This document shows positions 45,394-54,669 of a DNA stretch of 64,000 nt, piece after piece. Source of the stretch: Ignavibacteria bacterium. GTDB taxonomy: Bacteria > Bacteroidota > Ignavibacteria > SZUA-365. The DNA lies in NCBI GenBank assembly GCA_016720835.1, contig JADKJW010000005.1, forward strand, positions 124,001-188,000, given 5' to 3'. The first letter of the stretch is position 1, and every line of letters starts with the position of its first letter. The notes below the pieces were generated by a model that saw nothing but the letters and a program-made list of their open reading frames with translations, had not been told where the DNA came from and ran no database searches. Made by a program: the position numbers and the translations under genes.

Positions 45394-46175
45394 GCGCTGA
45401 ACCTCACCGACACGTCGCCGAGCGTCTGCATGCGCATGGTCACCCAGTCGCCCGCCTTGGGGGTGACGGTGGCCGCGAGTCCGCCCGAGAGGATCACCTC
45501 GCCCGCGCGCAGCACGATGCCGAGCGAGCGGAGCTTGTTGGCGAGCCACGCGACCGAGGTGACGGGATTCCCGAAACACGCCGCGCCCGCGCCGGTCACC
45601 GCGAGCTGGCCGTTGTGGTCCACCGCCATGCCGAGCAGGCGCAGATCGAGATTGTCGAGCGTGGTTTTTTTTCCGCCGAGCACGAACATGCCGCTCGAGG
45701 CGTTGTCCGCAATCGTGTCCGCGAGCGTGATCTTCCAGTCCCTGATGCGGCTGTCGATGATTTCGAGCGCCGGGACGACGAAGGCCGTCGAGCGGAGTAC
45801 GTCGGCCTCGGTGACGAAGGGCGCGTCGAGATCGCGGTCCAGCACGAAGCAGATTTCCCCCTCCACGCGCGGCTGTATCAGCGTCGAGAGCGCGATCGTC
45901 CCGCCGTCGAGCACTGCCATCGTGTCGAGCAGGCAGCCGAAGTCCGGTTCGTCCACCTTGAGCGCGTCGCGGATGGCCTTGGAGGTGAGGCCGATCTTCT
46001 TGCCGATGACGTGCGCGCCGCGGGTGATTTTCTTCTCCAGATAGCCGATTTGCACGGCATATGCCTGTTCCGTGGTCAGTCCGGGCATGCGCGCGGTGAG
46101 GGGATCCATGGGAATACGGTCGATATCGGCCCGAAACAGTTCGTCTGCGAAGCGTGTGAGGTCGGATGCGTCCAT
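45390..46175 (-). CDS. dmpE: 2-oxopent-4-enoate hydratase (2-keto-4-pentenoate hydratase)
   Basis: 261 residues from ATG 46175 (AAGGAGG about 11 nt upstream). Family motifs: LTTEQAYAVQIGYLEKKITR, VIGKKIGLTSKAIRDALKVD, PDFGCLLDTMAV, metal-binding LIQPRVEGEICFVLDRDL and ALEIIDSRIRDWKITLADTI. It hydrates 2-oxopent-4-enoate to 4-hydroxy-2-oxovalerate. It is the first gene of the four-gene lower meta-cleavage operon. No extradiol dioxygenase, semialdehyde dehydrogenase/hydrolase or 4-oxalocrotonate tautomerase gene lies in the window. Confidence 0.88.
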   Translation of the reverse strand: MDASDLTRFADELFRADIDRIPMDPLTARMPGLTTEQAYAVQIGYLEKKITRGAHVIGKKIGLTSKAIRDALKVDEPDFGCLLDTMAVLDGGTIALSTLIQPRVEGEICFVLDRDLDAPFVTEADVLRSTAFVVPALEIIDSRIRDWKITLADTIADNASSGMFVLGGKKTTLDNLDLRLLGMAVDHNGQLAVTGAGAACFGNPVTSVAWLANKLRSLGIVLRAGEVILSGGLAATVTPKAGDWVTMRMQTLGDVSVRFSA

Positions 46176-46395
46176 ACGTCGGCGTGTCCTCCTTCCAGGG
46201 AACGGGAGTGTAAGAGAATCGCTGTGCACGGTCATGCGCGAAAGAATCGATCAATATAGGCGCGGCGGAAAAAACTTCCTACACAGGTGCCGATGTGCCG
46301 CGCGTTCTCTACATTGGAAGCCGAAGATTTCCCGGCGGCCGTTGTCAGGATTCAGTGGACTCGGGAGTCTTGAATGAAAACAAAGGAGGATTGCC

Positions 46396-49209
46396 ATGTC
46401 GAGTCGATACATTGTTTCCGCTCTGTTCCTGTTCATCATCGCCGCAAGCACGGCATTCTCCCAGCCCGCGGTGTGGACGAGCACCGGCATCGGCGGTGGC
46501 GGCGCCTTTTACCAGCCGTCCTTCAGTCCGCATGCGCCTTCCGAGCTGTACGTCTGCAGCGACATGACGGATCTCTTCCATACGACCACGCTCGGGCAGT
46601 CGTGGGAGCTTGTACACTTCCGCGAGTTCCAGGGCGGCAACAGCCGCGGCCTCGTGCAGTTCACGAGCAATCCGCAGATCGTGTACGGCATCAACGCCGC
46701 GAACGACCAGGGCGTCCCCTCCGTCAGTAACGATGGCGGGCACACATGGTCCGCACTGCCGTCGGACCCGACGGGCGGCGGGGCGTATTCGCTGTACGCC
46801 GATCCGGCTTCGACGCAGAATATCCTCGTATCCGATTACACGACGGTCTGGTACAGCACGAATGGCGGGACCTCATTCTCGCAGAAATTCTCCTCGAACG
46901 TCAACGGCGCGGGCTGCCACATCGCGGGCGTCTTCTTCGATCCCGCCGCGATTGTCGTCGGCACCAATGCAGGCGTCTACGCCTCCACCAACGGGGGCTC
47001 GAGTTTCTCCGTGCTGCCGCTGACCGGCATTCCCGCCGACGAGCGCATCGTGTCCTTCGCGGGCGGCAGGACCGGCGCCACCGCGCGTTTCTTCTGCGTC
47101 ACGCTCGGCGTCAACGACGTGTATCCCGGTGTGACCGGCGCGGAGTACGCGAATTACAAAAGCGTGTATGCCATCACGCTCGGGCAGACGGCGTGGACCG
47201 ACGTCGGTGGCACAATCATACCCGGCGAGTATCCCTTCTTCGTCGCCATGTCGCGCAACTCGGCCGACATCGCCTACCTCGCGGGGGGCAGCGATCTCAA
47301 CGCGCCGGTCATCCACCGCACGTCGAACGGCGGCGCGGCGTGGCTCCCGGTGTTCAAGACGCTCATGAATCAGAACATCAGCACGGGCTGGTGCGGACAG
47401 AACGGCGACCGCGGCTGGTCCTTTCCCGAGTACGCGCTCGGACTTGCCGTCGCGCCGATGAATCCCGATGTGGTCGCCCTGACCGATCTCGGCTGCGTCC
47501 ACGTGACCGCCGACGGCGGCATGAACTGGCGGCAGGCCTACGTCGCGCCCGCGGATCAGAATCCGCCCGGCAACCCGACGCCGACGGGCAGGAACTATCA
47601 CGGCGTGGGCCTCGAGGACACCGGCAGCTGGTCGCTGTGCTGGGCCGACAGCCTCACGATCTTCGCGGGCGCGACCGACATCCGCGGCATGCTCAGCGAG
47701 GATGCGGGCGCCAGTTGGACCTTCGGCTACACGGGGCACACGCAGAACACCATGTATCACGCCGTCAAGCATCCGACGACAGGCACGCTGTACGCCGCCA
47801 CCTCGTCCGTGCACGACATGTATCAGAGCACGTATCTGCAGGACACGCGCATCGACATCGGCGCGGGCCTCGTGCTCATGTCGCTGAACAAGGGCCGCAC
47901 CTGGACCACCATGCGCAACTTCGCGCATCCGGTGATCTGGCTCGCCCTCGATCCGGCGCATCCGAACCGCATGTACGCGAGCGTCATCCACAGCACGCAG
48001 GGCGGCATCTTCGTTTCCGACAACATCCAGAACGGCGCGGCCGCCACGTGGACCAAACTCGCCAATCCTCCGCGTACGGAGGGCCATCCGTACAACATCA
48101 TGGTGCTGAACGACGGCACGCTGCTGTGCACCTACTCCGGGCGCAGGGCGGGGAGTCCGCTCGCCTTCACGGCCAGCTCCGGCGTGTTCACGAGCAGCAA
48201 TGGCGGCGCCTCCTGGGTGGACCGCAGCGCGCCGGGACTCACCTACTGGACACACGACGTTGTCGTCGACCCGACCGATCCCGCGCAGAACACCTGGTAC
48301 GCAGGAGTATACAACGGCTGGGGAGGTCCGCCCAACGGACTCGGCGGATTATACAAGACCACCGACCGCGGCGGCACGTGGACGCGCGTGTTGACGAAGG
48401 AAGGCGTCACCTCCTGCACCTTCCGTCCGAATCACCCCACGGAATTATATATCACCACGGAGCAGGACGGCCTGTGGATGTGCGCGAACACCGCCGCACC
48501 AATTCCTGTATACTTTGAAGTGGCGAGTTACCCGTTCAAACAGCCGCAGCGCGTGTTCTTCAATCCGTACAAGCCCGACGAAATGTGGGTGACGAGCTTT
48601 GGCGGCGGCCTGCGCTACGGCGCCGCGCCCATCGTGCCGGTGGAGCTCAGTGCATTCTCCGCGCGCGAGGAACAGGGCCTCGTCGTGCTCGAATGGGAAA
48701 CCGCATCGGAGACCGGAAATGCAGGCTTCTCCATCGAACGCACGGCGGGCGCAAGCGCGGGCGGCGATGATGCATGGTCGGGAATTGGCTATATCGCCGG
48801 GAAAGGCACGAGCATGCAGGCGCATGCCTATCGCTGGGTCGACAGCAAGCCGCTCTCAACTCCCGTTTCGCGATATCGCCTGCGACAGCGGGACTGGGAC
48901 GGGAAGGAGACGCTGTCGAACATCGTGATCGTTGAACGCGCTTCTGCTGCGGTTCCGGCAATTGTCTCTGTTTCGCCGCAGCCGTTTACACGCGACCTGA
49001 GAGTGGAACTCTCGACGGGAATTGCTGCTGATGCGCGGCTGGCACTCGTCGACATGCTTGGAAGAGAAGTGACCGCTGCGCGTGTGCGCGCGACAGCTGA
49101 TTCGCGGTTTTTTACGATTGAAGCGGCGGCAATTCCCGCCGGTCCGTATCTCCTGTTGATGAAGACTGCAGACGGCGTGTTGTCGCGGATGGTAATCAAG
49201 AAGGACTGA
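46396..49209 (+). CDS. Secreted BNR/Asp-box glycoside-hydrolase-like protein with T9SS sorting domain
   Basis: 937 residues; AAGGAGG 6 nt before the ATG; signal peptide MSSRYIVSALFLFIIAASTAFS. Two seven-blade-type propeller halves are rich in Asp-box repeats (VSNDGGHTW, YSTNGGTSF, VTADGGMNW, LSEDAGASW, TSSNGGASW, KTTDRGGTW). This recalls GH74 xyloglucanase-type tandem propellers, but I could not confirm catalytic Asp positions. Near residue 750 it switches to a fibronectin-like PVELSAFSAREEQGLVVLEW linker typical of T9SS cargos, then a sorting domain (SPQPFTRDLRVELS to LSRMVIKKD). Likely a polysaccharide-active or binding surface protein. Confidence 0.82.
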   Translation: MSSRYIVSALFLFIIAASTAFSQPAVWTSTGIGGGGAFYQPSFSPHAPSELYVCSDMTDLFHTTTLGQSWELVHFREFQGGNSRGLVQFTSNPQIVYGINAANDQGVPSVSNDGGHTWSALPSDPTGGGAYSLYADPASTQNILVSDYTTVWYSTNGGTSFSQKFSSNVNGAGCHIAGVFFDPAAIVVGTNAGVYASTNGGSSFSVLPLTGIPADERIVSFAGGRTGATARFFCVTLGVNDVYPGVTGAEYANYKSVYAITLGQTAWTDVGGTIIPGEYPFFVAMSRNSADIAYLAGGSDLNAPVIHRTSNGGAAWLPVFKTLMNQNISTGWCGQNGDRGWSFPEYALGLAVAPMNPDVVALTDLGCVHVTADGGMNWRQAYVAPADQNPPGNPTPTGRNYHGVGLEDTGSWSLCWADSLTIFAGATDIRGMLSEDAGASWTFGYTGHTQNTMYHAVKHPTTGTLYAATSSVHDMYQSTYLQDTRIDIGAGLVLMSLNKGRTWTTMRNFAHPVIWLALDPAHPNRMYASVIHSTQGGIFVSDNIQNGAAATWTKLANPPRTEGHPYNIMVLNDGTLLCTYSGRRAGSPLAFTASSGVFTSSNGGASWVDRSAPGLTYWTHDVVVDPTDPAQNTWYAGVYNGWGGPPNGLGGLYKTTDRGGTWTRVLTKEGVTSCTFRPNHPTELYITTEQDGLWMCANTAAPIPVYFEVASYPFKQPQRVFFNPYKPDEMWVTSFGGGLRYGAAPIVPVELSAFSAREEQGLVVLEWETASETGNAGFSIERTAGASAGGDDAWSGIGYIAGKGTSMQAHAYRWVDSKPLSTPVSRYRLRQRDWDGKETLSNIVIVERASAAVPAIVSVSPQPFTRDLRVELSTGIAADARLALVDMLGREVTAARVRATADSRFFTIEAAAIPAGPYLLLMKTADGVLSRMVIKKD

Positions 49210-49278
49210 CCAGAGCATCCGGCGTGCATTCCCATGCCGGCATTCCGTTTTCCGATCTCTACACAAAGGAAGTTTCTG

Positions 49279-51102
49279 ATGAAGACTCCCTCTCGATGGA
49301 CATATATCGTTTTCGCTGCTCTCTCCCCACTCCTGCTTGCCCAGCAACCCGTGCAGCTCGGCGTGAACCTCGACGGCGCGGGCGCCTTCGTCAACATCGT
49401 CAATCAGACGAACCGCTACAGCAACGCGGCGGGGTATGACAGCCTGGGCTGGCCGACCAGCGACTTCGATCTCGTGCTGATGGATGGCAGGCCCGCGACG
49501 GAATGGACGGGCGCCATCGACGATCCCGAACAATACCGCGTCGATTACAGCGGTCGCTACGCGTGCAGCTTCACTGGTTCGGGCACGGTGCGGGCCTCGG
49601 GAACCGCGGTGAGCATCGAAAACACCTCCTACGACGCAGTATCGAACACGACCGTGTTCGATATCGTCGTGGGCGGCTATCCGAATGCGAATCACGGCCT
49701 CGTGTTTCTCAACTTCACGAGCACGAGACGCTCACCGTCAGCCGCCGTGAACACGGGAGTTACGGATCTCAAAGTACACAGACCCGGCTATCCGTTGAAC
49801 ACGAACAAGGTGTTCACCGACGAGTACATCGCGCTGTGCAGAGCCGCCGAATTCGCCTGCTACCGTTTCTACAACGTGCAGAACATCTGGGACGGCGAAC
49901 CCGCGTATCCCGCCGTAACACGTTGGCAGAACCGGAAGACGCCGCGCGATGCGGCGCAGACGTCGATGTCAGCGTCGAACGGCAAGCGCGACGGCTGGTG
50001 CTGGGAGCACATGATCGCCCTCGCGAACATCCTGAAAAAGGACATCTGGATCTGCGTGCACATGTCCTGCGATTCGACCTATGTGGCGCAGCTCGCCGCG
50101 CTGCTCAGGAACACCCTCGATCCCGCCGTCAACATCTACGTCGAGAACAGCAACGAGGTGTGGAGTCCGACGCAGGCAACGCACGGACCCTACAACCAGG
50201 CGGACGCGCAGGCGCGCGGCATCACCTTCGATCAGAATTACGCGCGCCGTACGGTGGAGTTGTCCGGGTGGTTCGGGGCCGTGTTCGGCGCGCAGGAAAT
50301 CAACAATCGCATACGCGTGATCCTCGCGGGACAGCACGCGTACAACGGGCGCTCGGACAATCATCTCGCCTACATCCGCGGCGCGCTGGGCGAACCGAAG
50401 GATTTCATCTACGCCACCAGCACCGCGCTGTATTTCGGATCGACGAAGGCGTCGAGCACGAATCCCGCGGACATCAATGACGGCATGTTTGAGGATATCG
50501 CGGCACAGATCGGGAATGCGCAGTCCGCGACCTACCGTCTCAACCACATCACCAAGGCGAACACCTGGGGCTTCAAGGGCGGCTGCACATCCTACGAGGG
50601 CGGTCCGCATCTGCCCGCGGGCGGGGGCACGGCGAACCTCTCCGCGCAGATCCTCGCGCACCGGACGCCGGCCATGGGCGATGTGCTCAAACGCAATTAC
50701 CGCGAGGGCTGGCGCGATCTCGGCGGCGGACTGGCCATGTACTTCACGCTCGTCTCGGGCTACAACCGCTACGGCTGCTGGGGCATCACGGACGACTACA
50801 CGAAACCCGACCGCAACTACAAGATGCGCGCCATCCGCGAAATGACCGCTGCCAATACGGCCGTCGACGAGCGGACGGTCCCGCCGGACGAATACCGGAT
50901 TACCGCATCCCCGAATCCGTTTTCTTCAAGCCTGCGCATCGACGCCAGTGCGTCTGCGCTCCTGCGCATCACCGACATCCTCGGAAGGGAGGTATGGCTC
51001 GGCAACGTCCGGGGCACGGCGCGCGTGGACACCCGGGCCTGGAGTCCGGGCGTCTATCTACTCAGGTGCGAAGGACGGGTCCTTCGCGTCCTGAAACAAT
51101 GA
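49279..51102 (+). CDS. Secreted glycoside-hydrolase-clan-like protein with T9SS sorting domain
   Basis: 607 residues starting MKTPSRWTYIVFAALSPLLLA (signal), with AAAGGAAG 7 nt upstream. A domain of ~470 residues contains VYVENSNEVW-like NIYVENSNEVWSPTQATHG, which has the N-E pair seen in clan A glycosidases, and IYATSTALYFGST and WGFKGGCTSYEGGPHLPAGG, segments of a family of large secreted carbohydrate-related proteins often annotated as cellulose-binding. The last ~75 residues are a T9SS sorting domain (ITASPNPFSSSLRID to LRVLKQ). It follows the BNR gene by 69 nt in the same direction and may act on the same polymer. Activity is inferred. Confidence 0.72.
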   Translation: MKTPSRWTYIVFAALSPLLLAQQPVQLGVNLDGAGAFVNIVNQTNRYSNAAGYDSLGWPTSDFDLVLMDGRPATEWTGAIDDPEQYRVDYSGRYACSFTGSGTVRASGTAVSIENTSYDAVSNTTVFDIVVGGYPNANHGLVFLNFTSTRRSPSAAVNTGVTDLKVHRPGYPLNTNKVFTDEYIALCRAAEFACYRFYNVQNIWDGEPAYPAVTRWQNRKTPRDAAQTSMSASNGKRDGWCWEHMIALANILKKDIWICVHMSCDSTYVAQLAALLRNTLDPAVNIYVENSNEVWSPTQATHGPYNQADAQARGITFDQNYARRTVELSGWFGAVFGAQEINNRIRVILAGQHAYNGRSDNHLAYIRGALGEPKDFIYATSTALYFGSTKASSTNPADINDGMFEDIAAQIGNAQSATYRLNHITKANTWGFKGGCTSYEGGPHLPAGGGTANLSAQILAHRTPAMGDVLKRNYREGWRDLGGGLAMYFTLVSGYNRYGCWGITDDYTKPDRNYKMRAIREMTAANTAVDERTVPPDEYRITASPNPFSSSLRIDASASALLRITDILGREVWLGNVRGTARVDTRAWSPGVYLLRCEGRVLRVLKQ

Positions 51103-51201
51103 GGGGGAGTTGAATGCAACGCCTCTATTCAGTACAATTGGGAAAGAGAGGATGAACAAATGCAAGCCGCCTGTTCTTACGCAGGCATGGAGAAGATGCA
51201 C

Positions 51202-51393
51202 ATGAAAACCACAATCACCTATTGGAAAGAGTCGGATGGCCGCTACCTTGGATACCTCAATGCGTATCCCGACCACTGGACGCAAGGCGAGACGGTCGAG
51301 GACTTGAAGGACCATCTTCGCGATCTCTTTCAAATGTTCAGGGTCGAAGAAATTCCGGGAATTAAAAGAGAAGAAGAGCTGGAAATCGCGTGA
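51202..51393 (+). CDS. hicB: HicB-family antitoxin
   Basis: 63 residues from the ATG at 51202 (GGAG 9 nt upstream). MKTTITYWKESDGRYLGYLN is the partial RNase-H-like HicB domain start, with PDHWTQGETVEDLKDHLRDL as the typical TQGETxEEAxxNL segment. It ends by overlapping the toxin start by 4 nt. Order is antitoxin first, then toxin, a known variant of hicAB. No C-terminal DNA-binding domain is present, so any autoregulation must work through another fold or the complex. Confidence 0.85.
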   Translation: MKTTITYWKESDGRYLGYLNAYPDHWTQGETVEDLKDHLRDLFQMFRVEEIPGIKREEELEIA

Positions 51394-51575
51394 AACGAAC
51401 TGAGCTGATTTCCGTATTGGAGAAGGCTGGCTGCATCTTGATTCGACATGGCGGGAAACACGATATGTATCACAACCCGCGCACAGGCAAATCTCAGCCG
51501 GTGCCACGACACCGCGAAGTCAATGAACTGCTCGCGCGGAAGATCATCAGAGATCTTTCATCAATCGAATTGTAG
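51390..51575 (+). CDS. hicA: HicA-family mRNA interferase toxin
   Basis: 61 residues: MKRTELISVLEKAGCILIRH is the double-stranded-RNA-binding-like start; the catalytic His is in GGKHDMYHNP; GKSQPVPRHREVNELLARKI is the conserved C-terminal part with the PRH segment. Overlaps HicB by 4 nt (ATGA-type coupling). It would cleave mRNA during stress unless held by HicB. Confidence 0.9.
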   Translation: MKRTELISVLEKAGCILIRHGGKHDMYHNPRTGKSQPVPRHREVNELLARKIIRDLSSIEL

Positions 51576-51616
51576 GGACGTGTCGAGAGAGGCAGTCTTT
51601 CGTAGCATCTGAAATC

Positions 51617-52777
51617 TCACCGGATCACCACGGTTTTCACGACGTTCCGCGAACCGGAAAGAATTTCCGCCGCATAGATGCCCGTCGTCAGTTTCGGGAG
51701 CATGAACGGGACGCCCTTCTGTCCGTGAGCACGGAACACTTCCTGGCCGAGAATATTCCGCAGGGTGAGCGTGGCATCGCCTGTGCCGTCGATGACGAGA
51801 TGATCGCCGGCGGGATTCGGGTAGACGGTGATAGTCGAGGCGGCGGGCGGCGCGGGCTCGGCCTTCACCGGCAGCGTGAAGCGCGAGAAGAATTCCCAGA
51901 AGACGTCCGCCGCGACGAATGGGATGTTGTTTCCATTCGGGTATACATGGAACATGTTGTCGATCAGGGTGAAACGGAATTCCGTGGCTTCTTCCGATGA
52001 TGCGGGGGTGTTGAACGTGTAGCTCAACACTCGTCCAAACGCGGCCTTTGTGTAGGTCTCCACGAGGTTGAAGGTCCCGAGAAGACGCAGTAGCGAGGGT
52101 CGCAGGTAGGCGAGACTGCTGTCGTTGAATGGAAACTCGGTCAACCCGATCGTCGAGTAAAAGTCCAGCCATCTGTCATCCAGCGTGCCGAGATTGAACC
52201 ACACGGGGATGTTGCGTTTCGGCGTGGTGGAGTCGCTCTTGCTGAGCGCGCCGCCGCTCACTGCAACAGCCGCGAAGACGTCGCTCATGTCCACCGCGAG
52301 CTTGCAGGCGAAGCCCGCCCCGTTCGAGAAGCCCGACGCGTAGACGCGCCGCAGGTCGAGCGGGTATCGCGCGCCGATGCTGTCGATCATGGCGCGTACG
52401 AAATGTCGGTCGTCCTTGAGATACTGTCCGGGACAGGCCATCTCCTCCACCTCGCCGTTGTGCCATTTCGTCGTGGTGCGCTGCCGGCCTTCCTCGATCA
52501 CGCAGTATTGCAGGGCCGTCGGAAAGACGGTGATGAATTTCCCGGTCTCGCCCTTTTCCTTCCACTGCGATTCATTGTAGAACAGTTCTCCGTCCTGGCT
52601 GGTGCCGTGGAACATGAACACCAGCGGATATCCGGCCGCGGGGGGAGTGCCTGTCGGGATGGAGACGATGAACTGCCGCTGCACGCTGTCGACCTGCATC
52701 TTCCAATCGACGCGGGTCTGGGCCAAAACCTGTCCAAGCGAAGCGAGCAAAAGCACTGCTGTTGCGATGTATGTCAT
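51617..52777 (-). CDS. Secreted PHB-depolymerase/feruloyl-esterase-like esterase with T9SS sorting domain
   Basis: 386 residues with signal peptide MTYIATAVLLLASLGQVLA. An alpha/beta-hydrolase of the LpqC/CE1 type follows: YPLVFMFHGTSQDGELFYNE (oxyanion region), DDRHFVRAMIDSIGARYPLD, nucleophile in YASGFSNGAGFACKLAV, and a possible catalytic His in NMFHVYPNG. WHNGEVEEMACPGQ is a family segment. The C-terminal ~80 residues are a T9SS sorting domain (ITVYPNPAGDHLVIDG to VVKTVVIR). It probably removes ester side-groups from plant or microbial polymers outside the cell, fitting the neighbouring glycosidase-like cargos. It converges with HicA, 41 nt apart. Confidence 0.88.
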   Translation of the reverse strand: MTYIATAVLLLASLGQVLAQTRVDWKMQVDSVQRQFIVSIPTGTPPAAGYPLVFMFHGTSQDGELFYNESQWKEKGETGKFITVFPTALQYCVIEEGRQRTTTKWHNGEVEEMACPGQYLKDDRHFVRAMIDSIGARYPLDLRRVYASGFSNGAGFACKLAVDMSDVFAAVAVSGGALSKSDSTTPKRNIPVWFNLGTLDDRWLDFYSTIGLTEFPFNDSSLAYLRPSLLRLLGTFNLVETYTKAAFGRVLSYTFNTPASSEEATEFRFTLIDNMFHVYPNGNNIPFVAADVFWEFFSRFTLPVKAEPAPPAASTITVYPNPAGDHLVIDGTGDATLTLRNILGQEVFRAHGQKGVPFMLPKLTTGIYAAEILSGSRNVVKTVVIR

Positions 52778-52902
52778 GGCGTTCCTTTCGTGTTCGTTGA
52801 AGGCCTGATTGCATCACCCGGGCACAGGCAAGCCAAGCCCTGCGGATGCATTGGGAAGGTGCGTAGGTATGAAGGTTGTGGGACTCCGCAATATACTGAT
52901 TT

Positions 52903-53022
52903 CGGAATTCGGATTGCGGATTACGGAATGAAGAGTTCAGAACCCGTCACGACAATCTCACATCTCACATCCCACATCCCACATCCCACATCCCACATCC
53001 CACATCCCACATCTCCCATCTT
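52903..53022. repeat. CGGATTN and TCCCACA heptamer arrays
   Basis: The 314-base gap before the LuxR gene holds four CGGAATT/CGGATTG-type heptamers (52903-52930) and, at 52957-53022, about nine heptamers of CTCACAT or CCCACAT. Reverse-complement relics of the second type (GATGTGA) lie at 42523-42537. No gene is seen in the gap. Confidence 0.8.
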
Positions 53023-53091
53023 GTCTCCACCTCCGCGAATCCATACCTTCTACGATGGCCGCAATCATGGACATCCTCCGGAGCGCAGCTC

Positions 53092-53859
53092 ATGCGTGAG
53101 CTGGAGGACGAATTCCTCCGGCTGCTGGAGTCGCAGCAGATACGCGTGGAGGATCTCGATTATTCGTTGCTGGACGCACAACGCGCGCTGCTCAATCAAT
53201 TGGCGGAGGCGACGAACAGCGGTATCACTGTTTTCGATCACTCGACGCAGCGGCATGTGTTTTCGTCGGACAACTGTCGCCGACTCTTTGGCAGCGATAC
53301 TCAGGATTCCCGGAACATCGCGGGGCAGCATTTTCACGCGCAGGTGCATCCGGAAGATCTGGAACAGTTGACGCGCAACGGAATCGCGGCGCTGCACTAT
53401 TTTATCCGCGGCGAGGGCCGGGATCTGCTGCACACGAAGATGATCAGCGAGTATCGCATCCTCGTCGCAGGACAGTACGTGCGCGTGATCGAGCAATTCA
53501 AGGTGCTGAATCTCGATGCCGCGGGAAATGTGTGGCTGTCGCTCAGCACGCTGGACGTGTCGCCGAATCAAGGCGCCCTGCATCACGTGCACAGCAAGTT
53601 GTTCAACAGCAACAGCGGCGAGGTGTACATGCTTCCCGAATTCGCGCCGCCCCTGCGCGAGGCCGTCGCACTCACGGCGCGCGAACTCGACGTCCTGCAG
53701 CGTGTGCATGCCGGCAAGCTGAGCAAGGAAATCGCCGGCGAATGCGGCATCAGCATTCACACCGTCAACACGCACCGGCAGAGCATACTCCGGAAATTGA
53801 ACGCCAACAACATGGCGGAGGCCGTGCTGCTTGCCACGCGGCTCGGCCTGCTGCAGTAG
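53092..53859 (+). CDS. LuxR-family transcriptional regulator with PAS-like sensor domain
   Basis: 255 residues, GGAG 8 nt before the ATG. The N-terminal ~170 residues resemble a PAS fold (ITVFDHSTQRHVFSSDNCRR, FHAQVHPEDLEQL, YRILVAGQYVRVIEQFKVLN). The C-terminus is a LuxR/GerE helix-turn-helix: LTARELDVLQRVHAGKLSKE, IAGECGISIHTVNTHRQSIL, RKLNANNMAEAVLLATRLGL. There is no receiver domain, so it does not look like a two-component output. This layout (PAS plus GerE) is common in Bacteroidota. Target genes are unknown. Confidence 0.88.
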   Translation: MRELEDEFLRLLESQQIRVEDLDYSLLDAQRALLNQLAEATNSGITVFDHSTQRHVFSSDNCRRLFGSDTQDSRNIAGQHFHAQVHPEDLEQLTRNGIAALHYFIRGEGRDLLHTKMISEYRILVAGQYVRVIEQFKVLNLDAAGNVWLSLSTLDVSPNQGALHHVHSKLFNSNSGEVYMLPEFAPPLREAVALTARELDVLQRVHAGKLSKEIAGECGISIHTVNTHRQSILRKLNANNMAEAVLLATRLGLLQ

Positions 53860-53943
53860 TACACGGGCACGAGTTCCGCCCTGCGCGCGCTGCACCATTC
53901 GCCGCGCGCGCAAGGCGGTGACTGCCTGCATGCGGGAGAAGAA

Positions 53944-54495
53944 TCAGAACCGATATCCGAACAGCAGGGAATAGGTGATCGTATGCTGCCTGCTGTCCCT
54001 TGCGAGTTCGGAAATCCCGTATTGTCCTTCGATGCTGATTTCGTAGCGCGAGCTGAAGACGAGGTCGATTCCCGCATCGAAGGCGACGTTGGTCTTGTTC
54101 ACTTCGGTCCAGCCCGCAGGATCCTTGCTCACGCGATAGCCGATGGATGGGCCCGCATTCAACGCGATGCCGAATTGTCCAGTGATGGGGACGCGGAACG
54201 AAGCAAGCAAAGGAATTTCGATATAGTTCAGATCGATGGAGGTGGATGGAGCATAGTCGAAGGACGTCTCCGCATCCGACGCGCCCTTCATCGAAAAGAA
54301 CAGGCCTGACCTCAGCGCAAAGAGATCGCTGAATGCGTGGTCCACGGAGAGTCCGGCCTTCAATCCGAATTTCATGGTCCAGTCGCCCTCCGAGAGGCCG
54401 CAGAGCGTGCCGCCAACACGCGCGTCAACGGTGGTCTGCGCCTCGGAGACGCCAGCAATCGACACGAATATCACTGCGAACAAAAGCGCTTTCAT
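53944..54495 (-). CDS. Small outer membrane beta-barrel protein (PorT/OmpX-like)
   Basis: 183 residues from the ATG at 54495, which opens on signal peptide MKALLFAVIFVSIAGVSEA. Alternating strands (FGLKAGLSVDHAFSDLFALRS, DLNYIEIPLLASFRVPITGQ, FGIALNAGPSIGYRVS, YEISIEGQYGISELARD, YSLLFGYRF) match the small outer-membrane barrel family common in Bacteroidota, with a C-terminal aromatic. No assigned function. Confidence 0.78.
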   Translation of the reverse strand: MKALLFAVIFVSIAGVSEAQTTVDARVGGTLCGLSEGDWTMKFGLKAGLSVDHAFSDLFALRSGLFFSMKGASDAETSFDYAPSTSIDLNYIEIPLLASFRVPITGQFGIALNAGPSIGYRVSKDPAGWTEVNKTNVAFDAGIDLVFSSRYEISIEGQYGISELARDSRQHTITYSLLFGYRF

Positions 54496-54613
54496 AGCTG
54501 CATACCCGATTGTGAGAGGATGATTCAATGCTCTCGCAATGTGCCCGTCACAGCCCAGCGCGACAATACTGATTTGTAGTGACCGTCTCCCGTCTTCCGT
54601 CTCCCGTCTCCCG

Positions 54614-54647
54614 AAAAAAAAACCCCCGGCGTCTCCACCGGGGGCCC
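54614..54647 (-). terminator. Rho-independent terminator of mdh
   Basis: On the minus strand CCCCCGG-TGGAGACG-CCGGGGG is followed by nine Ts, 22 nt past the mdh stop. A short run of CGTCTCC/CTTCC heptamers lies directly beyond (54582-54612). Confidence 0.93.
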
Positions 54648-54669
54648 TTGAAGCGAAGCGAAGTATCTA

